Positions 1 through 9,199 of a DNA stretch of 64,000 nt are shown one piece after another. The number at the start of each line of letters is the position of its first letter. The first letter of the stretch is position 1. The stretch spans positions 186,001 through 250,000 of the forward strand of contig NZ_ALOU01000019.1 of the NCBI RefSeq assembly GCF_000292345.1, in the 5' to 3' direction. Both the position numbers and the translations under genes were made by a program. The notes beneath the pieces are model-generated. The model did not search any database, was not told the DNA's origin, and saw only the letters and a list, made by a program, of their open reading frames with translations. This DNA comes from Cupriavidus sp. BIS7 (GTDB taxonomy: Bacteria; Pseudomonadota; Gammaproteobacteria; Burkholderiales; Burkholderiaceae).

Positions 1-419
1 GTTCGCTCGACGAACTGCCGCCGCTGGAGGACGCTCAGGCGCAAGCCCAGGCGGCGCTGCTGGATCAGCAGGCGATCGACTTTGAGGCGATTGCAACTGC
101 CAATCCGCCAGCCGGTGACGAAGAGGCATTTGCTGACGCCGCAGCCGCGGTGGAAGAGCCGGGCCAGGAATCGGCTCCGGCTGAGCCTCATGGCCAGCCG
201 ATTGACGTGAGTGGCGCCACTCACGGCGAAGACGAACAGAATGACAGCGTTGCGCAGTTAACCCGCGAAATCGGGCTGGACGACGACGCGCCGGTGGCAC
301 TTGCCAACGGATTCCACGTGGACACCGAGTCTCCCGCACGGGAAGACGCCGAAAGCCTGGATCGGGACGGCAACGCGCCGCTTTCGACCGAGGACGACGA
401 CGAGCGCGTGTCCAACTGA
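1..419 (+). CDS. scpB: Segregation and condensation protein B, C-terminal part (cut by window edge)
   Basis: Only the last roughly 138 codons are present; the reading frame is open from the first bases of the window. The very first residues read SLDELPPL, which matches the end of the second winged-helix domain of ScpB, where the family usually has a phrase of the type FGL-x-SLDELPPL. After that comes a long acidic, alanine- and glutamate-rich tail of about 125 residues with no recognisable fold, typical of the extended ScpB tails of Burkholderiaceae. ScpB is the kleisin-associated partner of ScpA and Smc in chromosome condensation. It lies directly upstream of rluB (19 bases apart), the arrangement seen in many bacteria, which supports the call. 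The assignment rests on a short conserved piece plus context. Confidence 0.75.
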   Translation, partial: SLDELPPLEDAQAQAQAALLDQQAIDFEAIATANPPAGDEEAFADAAAAVEEPGQESAPAEPHGQPIDVSGATHGEDEQNDSVAQLTREIGLDDDAPVALANGFHVDTESPAREDAESLDRDGNAPLSTEDDDERVSN

Positions 420-438
420 ACAACATGCAACATCGATA

Positions 439-2373
439 GTGAATACTTTGTCTGATTCCGCTGAGCAAGACGTCCGCCAGCCGGACGTGCCGGGCGATAC
501 CGGCGCAGCTCCCGAAGGGGGCAATGGCGCCGAAGGCGCTCCCCGCCGCAAGGGGCTTCGCCGTGGCCTGCGTAATCTGGTGGCATCGCGCCGCCAGTCC
601 GCGCAGGATAGGGATGCCCAGGATACTGGCCGTAGTGATGACGCTGCCACACCGGCCGAAGGTGTGCAGCAGGCCGAATCTTCGGCTCCCGCTGCCCGTG
701 GCCGTGGGCGCCGCAAGCCGGCCCCGGCCGCTGATGTTGCCGCGGCATCCGCTGCCGTCGAGACCGGCGGAGAAGGGCAGCCGGCGCAACCCCAGGCAGC
801 CCAACCGGCACAGGGTGCGCGCAAGCGTCGCCAGCAGCCGCAGCGCAAGGCGGCGCTGGTCGATGGTGACAGCAAGCCCGTCGCGGAACAGTCTGGCAGA
901 CGCAACAAGGGCAGCCAGCGCAAGGGCCCGCAGCAGGGCGGCAAGCAGGGCGGAGAAAAGAGCGAGCAGCGTGCCGAACAGCGCCAGGGCGACAGGCCGG
1001 GCCGGCAGGGCGGCAAAGCTGGTGCGAAGCCGGCGGCTGGCGGCGAGGATCTGTTCCGCTTCGTCATCTCGGAGCAGTTCGACCAGGAAGAAACGATTGT
1101 TCCGCGCACCAAGGCCAAGCCGGTGCGCGAACTGTCGGCCGACGACGATGCGCCCAAGCTCCACAAGGTGCTGGCAGAGGGCGGGCTCGGTTCGCGCCGC
1201 GAGATGGAAGAGCTGATCCTGCAGGGGCGCGTCTCGGTGAATGGACTGCCTGCCCATATCGGCCAGCGCATTCTGCCGACCGACCAGGTTCGCGTGAACG
1301 GCAAGCTGATTCACCGCAAGGTCACGACCAAGCCGCCGCGTGTGCTGCTTTACCACAAGCCATCGGGCGAAATCGTCAGCCAGTCGGACCCGGAAGGCCG
1401 TCCGACCGTATTCGACAGTCTGCCGCGTATCAAGAACGGCAAGTGGGTGGCCGTGGGTCGACTCGACTTCAACACCGAGGGCCTTCTGATCTTCACGACG
1501 TCGGGCGATATCGCCAACCGTTTCATGCACCCGCGCTATGGTGTGGAGCGTGAATACGCGGTACGCACGCTTGGCGAACTGGCCGAGGCCGATCGTCAGC
1601 GCCTGCTGCACGGTATCCAGCTGGACGATGGCGAGGCGAATTTCCTTCGCATTGCCGATGGCGGTGGCGAGGGCGTGAATCAGTGGTATCACGTTGCCCT
1701 GACTGAAGGTCGCAATCGCGAAGTGCGCCGCATGTTCGAGGCCGTCGGCCTGACCGTGTCGCGCCTGATCCGCACCCGCTATGGTCAGTTCCTGCTGCCG
1801 CGCGGCCTGAAGCGTGGCCGCTGGCAGGAGCTTGACCCGACCGAGGTGCGTACCCTGATGGCCAATATTGGTCTGAAAGCGCCCTCGAAGGACAGCCAGG
1901 GTGGTGGCAAGGGTGCAACAAAGGTTGGCGGGCGCAAGCAGCGTACGGAAGCCGCGATTGCCGGCATGCCGATGCACACGGGCATGGATGGCCTGCCGCG
2001 CTATGAAAAGAGCGGTGGCCGCGGCAATGGCGGCGCGGGTCGCGGCCAGCCAGATCCGATGCAGACCTCGATGGGCTATATCCCGTCGGGTCCGGCTCCG
2101 CTGACGTCACACACAACCAAATTTGGTGGTGGTGCAGGCGCCGGTGGCATGCGCGGCGCCGGTGGCATGCGCGGCGCCGGTGGCATGCGCGGTGCGGGTG
2201 GGCGAGGTGGCCGTGGCGGCAATGCGGCGGGCAACGCCAGCGGCAACACTGGTGGCAACCGTCAGCGCCGAGGTGGCGATGCCAATGGCAATGTGATGCC
2301 AAAGGCTGCCAAGGGCGGTGCCGGCGGCGGTAGTGGCGGCAATCGTCGCCCGCGTGGCCGCGGTCAGCGCTGA
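439..2373 (+). CDS. rluB: 23S rRNA pseudouridine synthase B (RluB-type) with long low-complexity tails
   Basis: Pseudouridine synthase of the RsuA/RluB/E/F group, expected to isomerise U2605 of 23S rRNA. From the chosen GTG start (644 aa) the layout is a basic Ala/Gln/Arg-rich disordered region (1 to about 235), an S4 RNA-binding domain (about 239-290, [14 protein letters not shown]), then the catalytic domain with the family motif [11 protein letters not shown], in which D343 is the expected nucleophile, and [14 protein letters not shown] further on. The last 150 residues are Gly/Arg-rich, including three perfect GGMRGA repeats. The enterobacterial enzyme is under 300 aa, so more than half of this protein is added RNA-binding-type tail. 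An in-frame ATG at 301 would overlap scpB by 119 bases, so the GTG at 439 is preferred; no strong ribosome-binding site is seen for either. Confidence 0.9.
   Translation: MNTLSDSAEQDVRQPDVPGDTGAAPEGGNGAEGAPRRKGLRRGLRNLVASRRQSAQDRDAQDTGRSDDAATPAEGVQQAESSAPAARGRGRRKPAPAADVAAASAAVETGGEGQPAQPQAAQPAQGARKRRQQPQRKAALVDGDSKPVAEQSGRRNKGSQRKGPQQGGKQGGEKSEQRAEQRQGDRPGRQGGKAGAKPAAGGEDLFRFVISEQFDQEETIVPRTKAKPVRELSADDDAPKLHKVLAEGGLGSRREMEELILQGRVSVNGLPAHIGQRILPTDQVRVNGKLIHRKVTTKPPRVLLYHKPSGEIVSQSDPEGRPTVFDSLPRIKNGKWVAVGRLDFNTEGLLIFTTSGDIANRFMHPRYGVEREYAVRTLGELAEADRQRLLHGIQLDDGEANFLRIADGGGEGVNQWYHVALTEGRNREVRRMFEAVGLTVSRLIRTRYGQFLLPRGLKRGRWQELDPTEVRTLMANIGLKAPSKDSQGGGKGATKVGGRKQRTEAAIAGMPMHTGMDGLPRYEKSGGRGNGGAGRGQPDPMQTSMGYIPSGPAPLTSHTTKFGGGAGAGGMRGAGGMRGAGGMRGAGGRGGRGGNAAGNASGNTGGNRQRRGGDANGNVMPKAAKGGAGGGSGGNRRPRGRGQR
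2143..2196 (+). repeat. Three tandem 18-bp repeats inside rluB
   Basis: Three head-to-tail 18-bp units (2143-2160, 2161-2178, 2179-2196). The first two are identical and the third differs at two bases near its end. Each encodes GGMRGA in the Gly/Arg-rich C-terminal tail of RluB. The unit is a multiple of three, so copy-number change would not shift the frame. Confidence 0.9.
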
Positions 2374-2441
2374 TTAATGGATCGGGCGGTGCCGGCGACA
2401 GCCGGCACTCGCCGCGGTCCATCGAGGATTTCCAGGGGCTT

Positions 2442-2470
2442 TTGCCTTTTGGACATAATCCGCGTATAAT
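2442..2470 (+). promoter_or_regulatory. Sigma-70 promoter of the rimP-nusA-infB operon leader
   Basis: TTGCCT at 2442-2447 and a perfect TATAAT at 2465-2470 are separated by exactly 17 bp. Transcription would start near 2477. The position, 70 bp after the rluB stop and 260 bp before rimP, fits the main promoter of the nusA-infB operon. Read directly from sequence; not experimentally supported. Confidence 0.75.
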
Positions 2471-2490
2471 CCAAGTCTATTCAAAAGTAT

Positions 2491-2540
2491 CATCCTCGGC
2501 GAGGATGGGCGAATGATGGGCATTGCGCCCATTTTTTTTT
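2491..2540 (+). terminator. Two hairpins ending in a U-tract in the rimP leader (terminator or attenuator)
   Basis: The predicted transcript from about 2477 first forms a perfect 7-bp stem (2491-2497 with 2501-2507, 3-nt loop). It then forms a second stem ATGGGC/GCCCAT (2516-2521 with 2527-2532), followed at once by a run of T to 2540. This is a canonical intrinsic terminator only about 60 nt after the promoter and about 190 nt before rimP. It could end a short RNA or act as an attenuator of the operon. Because its own promoter lies between it and rluB, it is not simply the rluB terminator. Confidence 0.75.
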
Positions 2541-2623
2541 GGTTCGCCCGTTTGTGCAGCAACTGGTTTGCTCCGCGATATGCGGTGCCGGTGGGGTGAT
2601 GAGGCAGGCAGGACAAGTTGCAG

Positions 2624-2655
2624 GTCGTTTCGTCGTTTCGTCGTTTCGTCGTTTC
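2624..2655 (+). repeat. Four tandem copies of GTCGTTTC
   Basis: Perfect 8-bp units at 2624-2631, 2632-2639, 2640-2647 and 2648-2655, in the 5' untranslated region of rimP between the leader terminator and the GTG start. No reading frame of rimP runs through it. Confidence 0.95.
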
Positions 2656-2728
2656 GGAATCTCGATTCAGAACGTATGGCGTTGTCCAGTGTCTGCCACG
2701 GTGTTGAAGGCCACTACTCGGGATTACA

Positions 2729-3217
2729 GTGCATCTGGCAGATTTGATCGAAACCACCCTTATCGGCATGGGCTACGAGTTGGTTGAGCTTGAGCGTGCC
2801 CCAGCCGGACTTCTGCGTGTCTACATCGATCAGCCTGAAACCGGCATCGTCATTGAGGATTGCGAGAAGGTCAGCCGCCAGCTCACGCACGTGCTCACCG
2901 TCGAAAACGTTGACTACGAACGCCTCGAAGTATCGTCGCCCGGCCTGGATCGCCCGCTGAAGAAGCTGGCTGACTATGTCCGTTTTGCCGGCGCCGAGGC
3001 CAGGGTCACGCTGCGCCTGCCCGTCAACGGCCAGAAGAATTTCGTGGGCATCCTGCGGGAACCCGCCGGTGAGGCCGGAGCCGAGAAGATCGGTCTGGAA
3101 TTCGAAGGCAAGGACGGTACGGCGCTGCTGGAATTCGCCATATCCGATGTCGATCGCGCACGCCTGGTGCCGGTGATCGACTTCAAGGGAAATCAAAGAA
3201 AAGGGAACAAGCAATGA
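2729..3217 (+). CDS. rimP: Ribosome maturation factor RimP
   Basis: RimP (YlxS/P15a) family, 162 aa, needed for maturation of the 30S subunit. The family signatures [26 protein letters not shown] and the C-terminal SH3-like part with [12 protein letters not shown] are visible. GTG start at 2729 ([11 protein letters not shown], the usual family N-terminus). The last four bases overlap nusA (ATGA at 3214-3217), so the two are translationally coupled. It is the first gene of the rimP-nusA-infB-rbfA-truB operon. The C-terminus is lysine-rich ([10 protein letters not shown]). Confidence 0.95.
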   Translation: MHLADLIETTLIGMGYELVELERAPAGLLRVYIDQPETGIVIEDCEKVSRQLTHVLTVENVDYERLEVSSPGLDRPLKKLADYVRFAGAEARVTLRLPVNGQKNFVGILREPAGEAGAEKIGLEFEGKDGTALLEFAISDVDRARLVPVIDFKGNQRKGNKQ

Positions 3218-4689
3218 GCCGCGAAGTTCTGTTGCTCGTCGATGCGCTAGCGCGCGAAAAGAACGTCGACAAGGATGTGGTTTTCGGTGCGCTGGAGGCA
3301 GCTCTCGCCTCGGCCACCAAGAAGCGTTTCGAGGAGGACGTGGATATTCGCGTCCATATCGACCGTGAATCCGGTGAGCACGAGACGTTCCGCCGCTGGC
3401 TTGTCGTCCCTGACGAACAGGGCCTGCAGGAGCCGGACAAGGAGATCCTGCTGTTCGAAGCCCGCGAGCAGAACGACGATATGCAGATCGATGACTTCAT
3501 CGAAGAGCAGATTGAGTCGGTCGAGTTCGGCCGTATCGGTGCGCAGGCTGCCAAGCAGGTCATTCTGCAGCGCATCCGCGATGCCGAGCGCGAGCAGATC
3601 CTGAATGATTACCTGGATCGCGGCGAAAAGATCATGACCGGCACGGTCAAGCGCGCCGACAAGAAGGGCCTGATCGTTGAATCGGGCCGCGTCGAAGCAC
3701 TGCTGGCCCGCGATCAGATCATCCCGAAGGAAAATCTGCGCACCGGCGACCGTGTGCGGGCGTATATCCTGAATGTGGACCGCGCCGCGCGCGGGCCGCA
3801 GATCGAACTTTCGCGTACCGCACCCGAGTTCCTGATCAAGCTCTTCGAGAATGAAGTGCCCGAGATGGAACAAGGACTGCTGGAGATCAAGGCAGCCGCC
3901 CGCGACCCGGGTGTGCGCGCCAAGATCGCCGTGGTGGCGCATGACAAGCGTATCGATCCGATCGGCACTTGCGTGGGCGTGCGCGGTACGCGCGTGACCG
4001 CGGTGCGTAACGAGATCGGCGGCGAGGCTGTGGATATCGTGCTGTGGTCGGAAGATCCGGCGCAGTTCGTCATCGGCGCGCTGGCACCGGCGCAGGTGCA
4101 GTCGATCGTCGTCGACGAAGAGAAGCATTGCATGGACGTGGTGGTGGATGAGGAAAACCTCGCCGTCGCCATTGGTCGCAGCGGTCAGAACGTACGCCTG
4201 GCGTCGGAACTGACTGGCTGGCAGATCAACATCATGACGCAGGAAGAATCGGCGCAGAAGCAGGCCGAGGAAAGCGAAGCAGTACGCAAGCTGTTCATGG
4301 CCAAACTGGACGTGGACGAGGAAGTGGCGGACATCCTGATCGAGGAAGGTTTCTCCACGCTGGAAGAAGTGGCCTACGTGCCCATCAGCGAGATGATGGA
4401 AATCGAGGCCTTCGATGAGGACACCGTCAACGAGCTGCGCAATCGCTCACGCGATGCGCTACTGACGATGGAACTGGCCCGGGAAGAAAAGGTGGAAGAG
4501 GTGTCGCAGGATCTGCGTTCGCTCGACGGCCTGACCCCCGAGCTGATCGGCAAGCTGGCCGAAGGCAACATCCACACGCGTGACGACCTGGCCGAGTTGG
4601 CCGTGGACGAACTGGTCGAACTGGCCGGCGTGAGCGAGGAAGAGGCCAAGGCGCTGATCATGAAAGCACGGGAACATTGGTTTAACTGA
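3214..4689 (+). CDS. nusA: Transcription termination/antitermination protein NusA
   Basis: RNA-polymerase-associated elongation factor that modulates pausing, termination and rRNA antitermination. 491 aa with the full proteobacterial layout. The N-terminal RNAP-binding domain spans about 1-130 and the S1 domain about 136-200 ([17 protein letters not shown]). KH1 carries the GVRG loop and KH2 the GRSG loop (about 230-345). Two acidic helix-hairpin-helix repeats at about 365-420 and 435-490 (the second includes [12 protein letters not shown]) are the ones that in E. coli bind the RNAP alpha CTD and block the RNA-binding domains. The start overlaps the rimP stop. A strong hairpin follows before infB. 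Confidence 0.98.
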   Translation: MSREVLLLVDALAREKNVDKDVVFGALEAALASATKKRFEEDVDIRVHIDRESGEHETFRRWLVVPDEQGLQEPDKEILLFEAREQNDDMQIDDFIEEQIESVEFGRIGAQAAKQVILQRIRDAEREQILNDYLDRGEKIMTGTVKRADKKGLIVESGRVEALLARDQIIPKENLRTGDRVRAYILNVDRAARGPQIELSRTAPEFLIKLFENEVPEMEQGLLEIKAAARDPGVRAKIAVVAHDKRIDPIGTCVGVRGTRVTAVRNEIGGEAVDIVLWSEDPAQFVIGALAPAQVQSIVVDEEKHCMDVVVDEENLAVAIGRSGQNVRLASELTGWQINIMTQEESAQKQAEESEAVRKLFMAKLDVDEEVADILIEEGFSTLEEVAYVPISEMMEIEAFDEDTVNELRNRSRDALLTMELAREEKVEEVSQDLRSLDGLTPELIGKLAEGNIHTRDDLAELAVDELVELAGVSEEEAKALIMKAREHWFN

Positions 4690-4695
4690 GGGACA

Positions 4696-4718
4696 CGTCC
4701 GGGCCTGTGGCCCGGACG
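4696..4718 (+). other. Perfect 10-bp hairpin between nusA and infB
   Basis: Inverted repeat CGTCCGGGCC (4696-4705) and GGCCCGGACG (4709-4718) with a 3-nt loop, seven bases after the nusA stop. There is no T-run behind it, so it is more likely a pause, partial terminator, or mRNA-stability/processing element separating nusA from infB than a full terminator. Confidence 0.7.
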
Positions 4719-4773
4719 CGCTTTCCACACACGAATTGTCCCGACGTAGAAACCGAGCATTGAAAGGGTTTGA

Positions 4774-7713
4774 ATGGCAAGCACAACAGTTGCCCAACTG
4801 GCCGCAGAACTGAGCCGCAGCCCTGCTGCACTGCTGGAACAATTGCAGGCAGCTGGGGTGGGCAAGGCAACGCCAGAAGACATCATCACCGAATCGGACA
4901 AGACCCGACTGCTGGATTACCTGAAGCGGTCACACGGTCAGTCCGATGACAGCGCGCGCAAGAAGATCACGCTGACCAAGCGCGAGACTTCCGAGATCCG
5001 CCAGTCCGACTCCACGGGCAAGACCCGTACGGTGCAGGTCGAGGTGCGCAAGAAGCGCGTCCTGATCAAGCGCGATGAGGTCGAATCGCACGGCGATGGC
5101 GCCGACTCCCAGGAAGCGGTCGAGGCCGCCGACGAACAGGTGCGCCGCGAAGAAGAGCAGCGCCGCGTGGAAGCTGAGGCCCTGGCACGCCAGGAAGCCG
5201 AGGCGCAGGCACGCCGCGAGGCCGCCGAACGTGATGAGGCGGAGCGCCGCGCGAAGCAGGAGGCTCTCGAGGCCGAGCAGCGTCGTCAGGCCGAGTTACT
5301 GGCGCAGAAGGCTGCTGAAGAAGCTGCTGCCGCACAGGCCGCAGCCGATGCCGCCGAGGAAACCGCGCGCACGAAGGCAGAAGAGGACAAGGCCCGTCTG
5401 GCCACCGAACGCGCGCAGGCTCAGAAGAACGCCGACGACGCCAAGGCTGCCGCCGACAAGGCACGCGCCGAGCAGGACAGCGCCAAGGCCGCGGCCGACA
5501 AGGCACGTGCCGAGCAGGATGCTGCCGCCCGTCGCCGTCGCGAGGCCGCAGAAGCGGAAGCGCGCGCGATTCAGCAGATGCTGAATGCGCCGCCACGCGT
5601 GCTGAAGGCGCCGTCGGAACGCAAGGCCGAGGAAAAGAAGGCCGAGCAGACCGGTACGCTGCACAAGCCGGTGAAGCCGGCTGGCGCTACGGCAGAAGCC
5701 AAGAAGGACGACAAGAAGGCCGCACCGGCCGCATCGACCACGACTGCCGCCGCTGGCGACAAGAAGGGTGGCAAGGGTGCTGGCGCTTCGACGTGGAAGG
5801 ATGAAGGCAGCCGCGGCAAGAAGGGCGGTGGCCTGAAGACGCGTGGAGATTCGTCGGGCGGTACTGGCGGCTGGCGCAGCGGCCCACGTGGCCGTGGCGG
5901 CAAGCAGCACGCCGATGATTCCCGGAGCAACTTCCAGGCGCCTACCGAACCGGTGGTGCGTGAAGTGCACGTGCCTGAAACCGTCTCCGTGGCCGATCTG
6001 GCCCACAAGATGGCGGTGAAGGCTTCCGAGGTCATCAAGCAGATGATGAAGCTCGGCCAGATGGTGACGATCAACCAGGTGCTGGACCAGGAAACCGCCA
6101 TGATCGTGGTGGAAGAAATGGGCCACAAGGCGTTCGCCGCCAAGCTGGACGATCCGGAAGCGCTGCTGGTGGTGGGTGGCGAGGATCACGGCGATGCAGA
6201 AATGCTGCCGCGTCCTCCGGTGGTGACCGTGATGGGTCACGTCGACCACGGCAAAACCTCGCTGCTCGACTACATCCGCCGCACGAAGGTTGCTGCGGGT
6301 GAAGCGGGCGGTATTACGCAGCACATCGGTGCGTACCACGTGGAAACCGATCGCGGCGTGATCACGTTCCTGGATACCCCGGGTCACGAGGCCTTTACGG
6401 CCATGCGTGCGCGCGGTGCCAAGGCAACCGACATCGTGATCCTGGTGGTGGCCGCCGACGACGGCGTCATGCCGCAGACCAAGGAAGCGATTGCGCACGC
6501 CAAGGCTGCTGGGGTACCGATCGTCGTTGCGATCAACAAGATCGACAAGCCGGAAGCCAACCCGGATCGCGTCAAGCAGGAGCTTGTGGCGGAACAGGTG
6601 GTGCCGGAAGAGTACGGTGGCGATTCGCCGTTCGTGCCGGTGTCGGCCAAGACTGGTTCCGGCATCGACGATCTGCTCGAGCAGGTTTCGCTGCAGGCCG
6701 AAGTGCTGGAACTGAAGGCCCCGGTCGAAGCTCCGGCCAAGGGTCTGGTGGTGGAAGCACAGCTGGACAAGGGCAAGGGCCCGATCGCAACGATCCTGGT
6801 GAGCAGCGGTACGCTCAAGCGCGGCGATGTCGTGCTGGCCGGCAGCGCCTACGGTCGCGTGCGTGCAATGCTGGACGAAAACGGCAAGCCGACCAAGGAA
6901 GCTGGTCCGTCGATCCCGGTGGAAATCCAGGGTCTGTCGGAAGTGCCAGCCGCCGGCGAGGAAGTGCTGGTGCTGCCGGACGAGCGCAAGGCGCGTGAAA
7001 TCGCACTGTTCCGTCAGGGCAAGTTCCGCGACGTGAAGCTCGCCAAGCAGCAGGCCGCCAAGCTGGAAACGATGCTCGAGCAGATGACCGAGGGCGAAGT
7101 CCAGACGCTGCCGTTGATCGTCAAGGCCGACGTGCAGGGTTCGCAGGAAGCACTGGTGCAGTCGCTGCAGAAGCTGTCGACGAGCGAAGTGCGCGTGCAG
7201 ATTGTGCACGGCGGCGTGGGCGGCATCTCGGAGTCGGACGTCAACCTGGCGACGGCTTCGAAGGCGGTCATCATCGGCTTCAACGTGCGTGCCGACGCTG
7301 GTGCGCGCAAGCTGGCCGAGCACAACGGCATCGACATCCGCTACTACAACATCATTTACGATGCGGTAGACGAGATCAAGGCGGCGATGTCGGGCATGCT
7401 GGCGCCGGAAAAGCGCGAGACCACGATTGGCCAGGTGGAAGTCCGCCAGGTCTTCCGTGTGCCGAAGGTGGGTGCTGTGGCCGGCTGTATGGTCACCGAC
7501 GGTCTCGTCAAGCGCTCCTCGATGGTGCGCGTGCTGCGCAACAACGTGGTCATCCACGACGGCGAACTCGACTCGCTCAAGCGTTTCAAGGACGACGTCA
7601 AGGAAGTCAAGCAGGGCTTCGAGTGCGGTCTGTCGATCAAGAACTTCAACGACGTTCAGGAAGGCGACCAGCTCGAGGTGTACGAAATCACCGAGGTGGC
7701 GCGTACGCTGTAA
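4774..7713 (+). CDS. infB: Translation initiation factor IF-2
   Basis: GTPase that delivers fMet-tRNA to the 30S subunit and promotes subunit joining. 979 aa. Domains: a short IF2-N domain (about 1-50), a long charged Ala/Glu/Arg/Lys-rich helical linker (about 105-270), a second IF2-N domain (about 405-455, [17 protein letters not shown]), and the G domain. The G domain has G1 GHVDHGKT (488-495), G3 DTPGHEAF, G4 NKID and G5 SAK, followed by beta-barrel domains II and IV. The linker contains near-identical [11 protein letters not shown] repeats encoded at about 5449-5520. Operon with nusA upstream and rbfA downstream. Confidence 0.98.
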   Translation: MASTTVAQLAAELSRSPAALLEQLQAAGVGKATPEDIITESDKTRLLDYLKRSHGQSDDSARKKITLTKRETSEIRQSDSTGKTRTVQVEVRKKRVLIKRDEVESHGDGADSQEAVEAADEQVRREEEQRRVEAEALARQEAEAQARREAAERDEAERRAKQEALEAEQRRQAELLAQKAAEEAAAAQAAADAAEETARTKAEEDKARLATERAQAQKNADDAKAAADKARAEQDSAKAAADKARAEQDAAARRRREAAEAEARAIQQMLNAPPRVLKAPSERKAEEKKAEQTGTLHKPVKPAGATAEAKKDDKKAAPAASTTTAAAGDKKGGKGAGASTWKDEGSRGKKGGGLKTRGDSSGGTGGWRSGPRGRGGKQHADDSRSNFQAPTEPVVREVHVPETVSVADLAHKMAVKASEVIKQMMKLGQMVTINQVLDQETAMIVVEEMGHKAFAAKLDDPEALLVVGGEDHGDAEMLPRPPVVTVMGHVDHGKTSLLDYIRRTKVAAGEAGGITQHIGAYHVETDRGVITFLDTPGHEAFTAMRARGAKATDIVILVVAADDGVMPQTKEAIAHAKAAGVPIVVAINKIDKPEANPDRVKQELVAEQVVPEEYGGDSPFVPVSAKTGSGIDDLLEQVSLQAEVLELKAPVEAPAKGLVVEAQLDKGKGPIATILVSSGTLKRGDVVLAGSAYGRVRAMLDENGKPTKEAGPSIPVEIQGLSEVPAAGEEVLVLPDERKAREIALFRQGKFRDVKLAKQQAAKLETMLEQMTEGEVQTLPLIVKADVQGSQEALVQSLQKLSTSEVRVQIVHGGVGGISESDVNLATASKAVIIGFNVRADAGARKLAEHNGIDIRYYNIIYDAVDEIKAAMSGMLAPEKRETTIGQVEVRQVFRVPKVGAVAGCMVTDGLVKRSSMVRVLRNNVVIHDGELDSLKRFKDDVKEVKQGFECGLSIKNFNDVQEGDQLEVYEITEVARTL

Positions 7714-7727
7714 GGCGATACGCAAAG

Positions 7728-7752
7728 ACGGCAGGCTCCGGCCTGCCGTTTT
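7728..7752 (+). terminator. Intrinsic-terminator-like hairpin between infB and rbfA
   Basis: 9-bp perfect stem (7728-7736 with 7741-7749), 4-nt TCCG loop, then TTTTC. The U-run is short, so partial read-through into rbfA-truB is expected; it would lower rbfA-truB relative to infB. Confidence 0.65.
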
Positions 7753-7779
7753 CACTTCGGCTCACGCTCTCAGTTTTGC

Positions 7780-8151
7780 ATGGCCAAGAAAGGCAATATT
7801 TCCTCCCGTAACCTGCGTCTCTCGGATCAGATCCAGAAGGAACTGGCCGCGATGATCCAGCGCGAGATCCGCGATCCGCGCCTGGGCCTGGTGACGCTGC
7901 AGTCGGTGTCGCTGACGCCCGACTACGCGCACGCCAAGGTCTACTTCACGGTGCTTGGCGCCGAGCCCGAGACGGCCGCTGCCATCCTCAAGGAGAAGGC
8001 GGGCTACCTGCATTCGCTGCTGTTCAAGCGTCTGCATATCCATACGGTGCCGACGCTGCACTTCCATCACGATACGTCGGTTGAACACGCGATCGAGATG
8101 TCGAAGCTGATCAACGAAGCGAATTCGACGCGCGCCAAGGACGACGAGTAA
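7780..8151 (+). CDS. rbfA: 30S ribosome-binding factor A
   Basis: RbfA, a KH-fold factor binding the 5' helix of 16S rRNA during 30S maturation and cold adaptation. 123 aa, the normal length. Family features: basic N-terminus ([15 protein letters not shown]), [24 protein letters not shown], then [11 protein letters not shown]. It lies in the usual place between infB and truB, supporting co-transcription. Confidence 0.96.
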   Translation: MAKKGNISSRNLRLSDQIQKELAAMIQREIRDPRLGLVTLQSVSLTPDYAHAKVYFTVLGAEPETAAAILKEKAGYLHSLLFKRLHIHTVPTLHFHHDTSVEHAIEMSKLINEANSTRAKDDE

Positions 8152-8210
8152 GTCTCCGGCGTATCCCGCGAGCCGGCCCTGGTGCCGGCGCCGCAATCTC
8201 CTCCCCCGCA

Positions 8211-9152
8211 ATGACCGATTTCCAAGCCAACCGACCGCCCCGGCTGCCCCGCCGCGACGTGCATGGCGTGCTGCTGCTCGACAAACCGCTAGGCCTGTCG
8301 TCCAACGATGCGCTGGTGCGGGCCAAGCGCCTGCTGCGCGCCAACAAGGCCGGCCATACGGGCACGCTCGATCCGCTGGCAACAGGGCTGCTGCCATTGT
8401 GCTTTGGCGAGGCGACCAAGTTCTCGCAGGATCTGCTGGATGCGGACAAGACCTACGAAGCGACGGTACGGCTTGGTGCCACCACAAGCACTGGCGATGC
8501 CGAGGGCGAGATCGTCGTCGAGCGCCCGGTGACGTGTGACCGCGCCGCACTCGATGCGGCAATCGCTCGCTTTACGGGCGAGATCGATCAGGTGCCGCCG
8601 ATGTATTCGGCGCTCAAGAAGGATGGCAAGCCGCTCTACGAATATGCGCGAGCGGGCCAGACCGTTGAGCGCCCGGCGCGCCGGGTCACGATTCACGCAA
8701 TCTCCCTGCTGGACGTCGATCTGAATGCCGCAGCGTTCACGATGCTTGTTACGTGCAGCAAGGGTACGTACATCCGCACGCTGGCGGAGGACATCGGCGA
8801 GACGCTGGGCTGCGGAGCACATCTGACTGGGCTGCGCCGGACCGCCGTGGGCGATTTGACGCTGGCCGGCGCGGTCACGCTCGAACAGATCGAAGCACAA
8901 GCCGACGAGATGCGCCCGGCAATGCTTGCGCCCGTCGATGCATTGCTGCAGCGCTGCACACCCGTGAATCTGGACGCCGCCGCCGTGGGGCGCTTCCTGC
9001 AAGGGCAGCGCATTGCCCGACGGGATCTGCCGGAGGGGCAGGTACCCGAAGAAGGTGCGTTGGCGCGTGTCTATGGCGATGACGGCCGCCTGCTCGGCGT
9101 TGCCCGGATGCGGGAAGGCGCGTTGCGGCCGGAACGGCTGGTGAAGCTCTGA
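8211..9152 (+). CDS. truB: tRNA pseudouridine(55) synthase
   Basis: TruB forms pseudouridine at position 55 in the T-loop of tRNAs. 313 aa. The family motif GHTGTLDPLATGLLP contains the catalytic aspartate D54. VPPMYSALKKDGKPLYEYAR and SKGTYIRTLAEDIG are the other conserved blocks, and a PUA-like C-terminal part is present. Last gene of the nusA operon; the next gene is convergent. Confidence 0.97.
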   Translation: MTDFQANRPPRLPRRDVHGVLLLDKPLGLSSNDALVRAKRLLRANKAGHTGTLDPLATGLLPLCFGEATKFSQDLLDADKTYEATVRLGATTSTGDAEGEIVVERPVTCDRAALDAAIARFTGEIDQVPPMYSALKKDGKPLYEYARAGQTVERPARRVTIHAISLLDVDLNAAAFTMLVTCSKGTYIRTLAEDIGETLGCGAHLTGLRRTAVGDLTLAGAVTLEQIEAQADEMRPAMLAPVDALLQRCTPVNLDAAAVGRFLQGQRIARRDLPEGQVPEEGALARVYGDDGRLLGVARMREGALRPERLVKL

Positions 9153-9199
9153 GGTTTTCCCCTCTCACGTAAAAAACGGGAGAGGGGGGCACAATCCGA

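Larger units (their letters stand above)
2374..2728 (+). other. rluB-rimP intergenic region: leader with octanucleotide repeat
   Basis: This 355-bp non-coding gap holds the promoter (2442-2470), the double hairpin/terminator (2491-2540) and a microsatellite of four perfect 8-bp units GTCGTTTC at 2624-2655. The remaining 2541-2623 and 2656-2728 show no convincing gene. Confidence 0.7.

Noticed and set aside
2624-2655. CRISPR-like array
   Set aside because: The units are 8 bp, contiguous and have no spacers; it is a microsatellite. No other array-like pattern exists in the window.
5296-7755. Long minus-strand open frame across infB (similar ones oppose typA, mfd and clpB)
   Set aside because: Same antisense-codon artefact; no ribosome-binding site or family resemblance.
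9159-9187. Hairpin between truB and the EmrB-like gene as a terminator
   Set aside because: The 8-bp CCCCTCTC/GAGAGGGG stem has no U-tract on either strand and a long A-rich loop, so it was not listed as a terminator.
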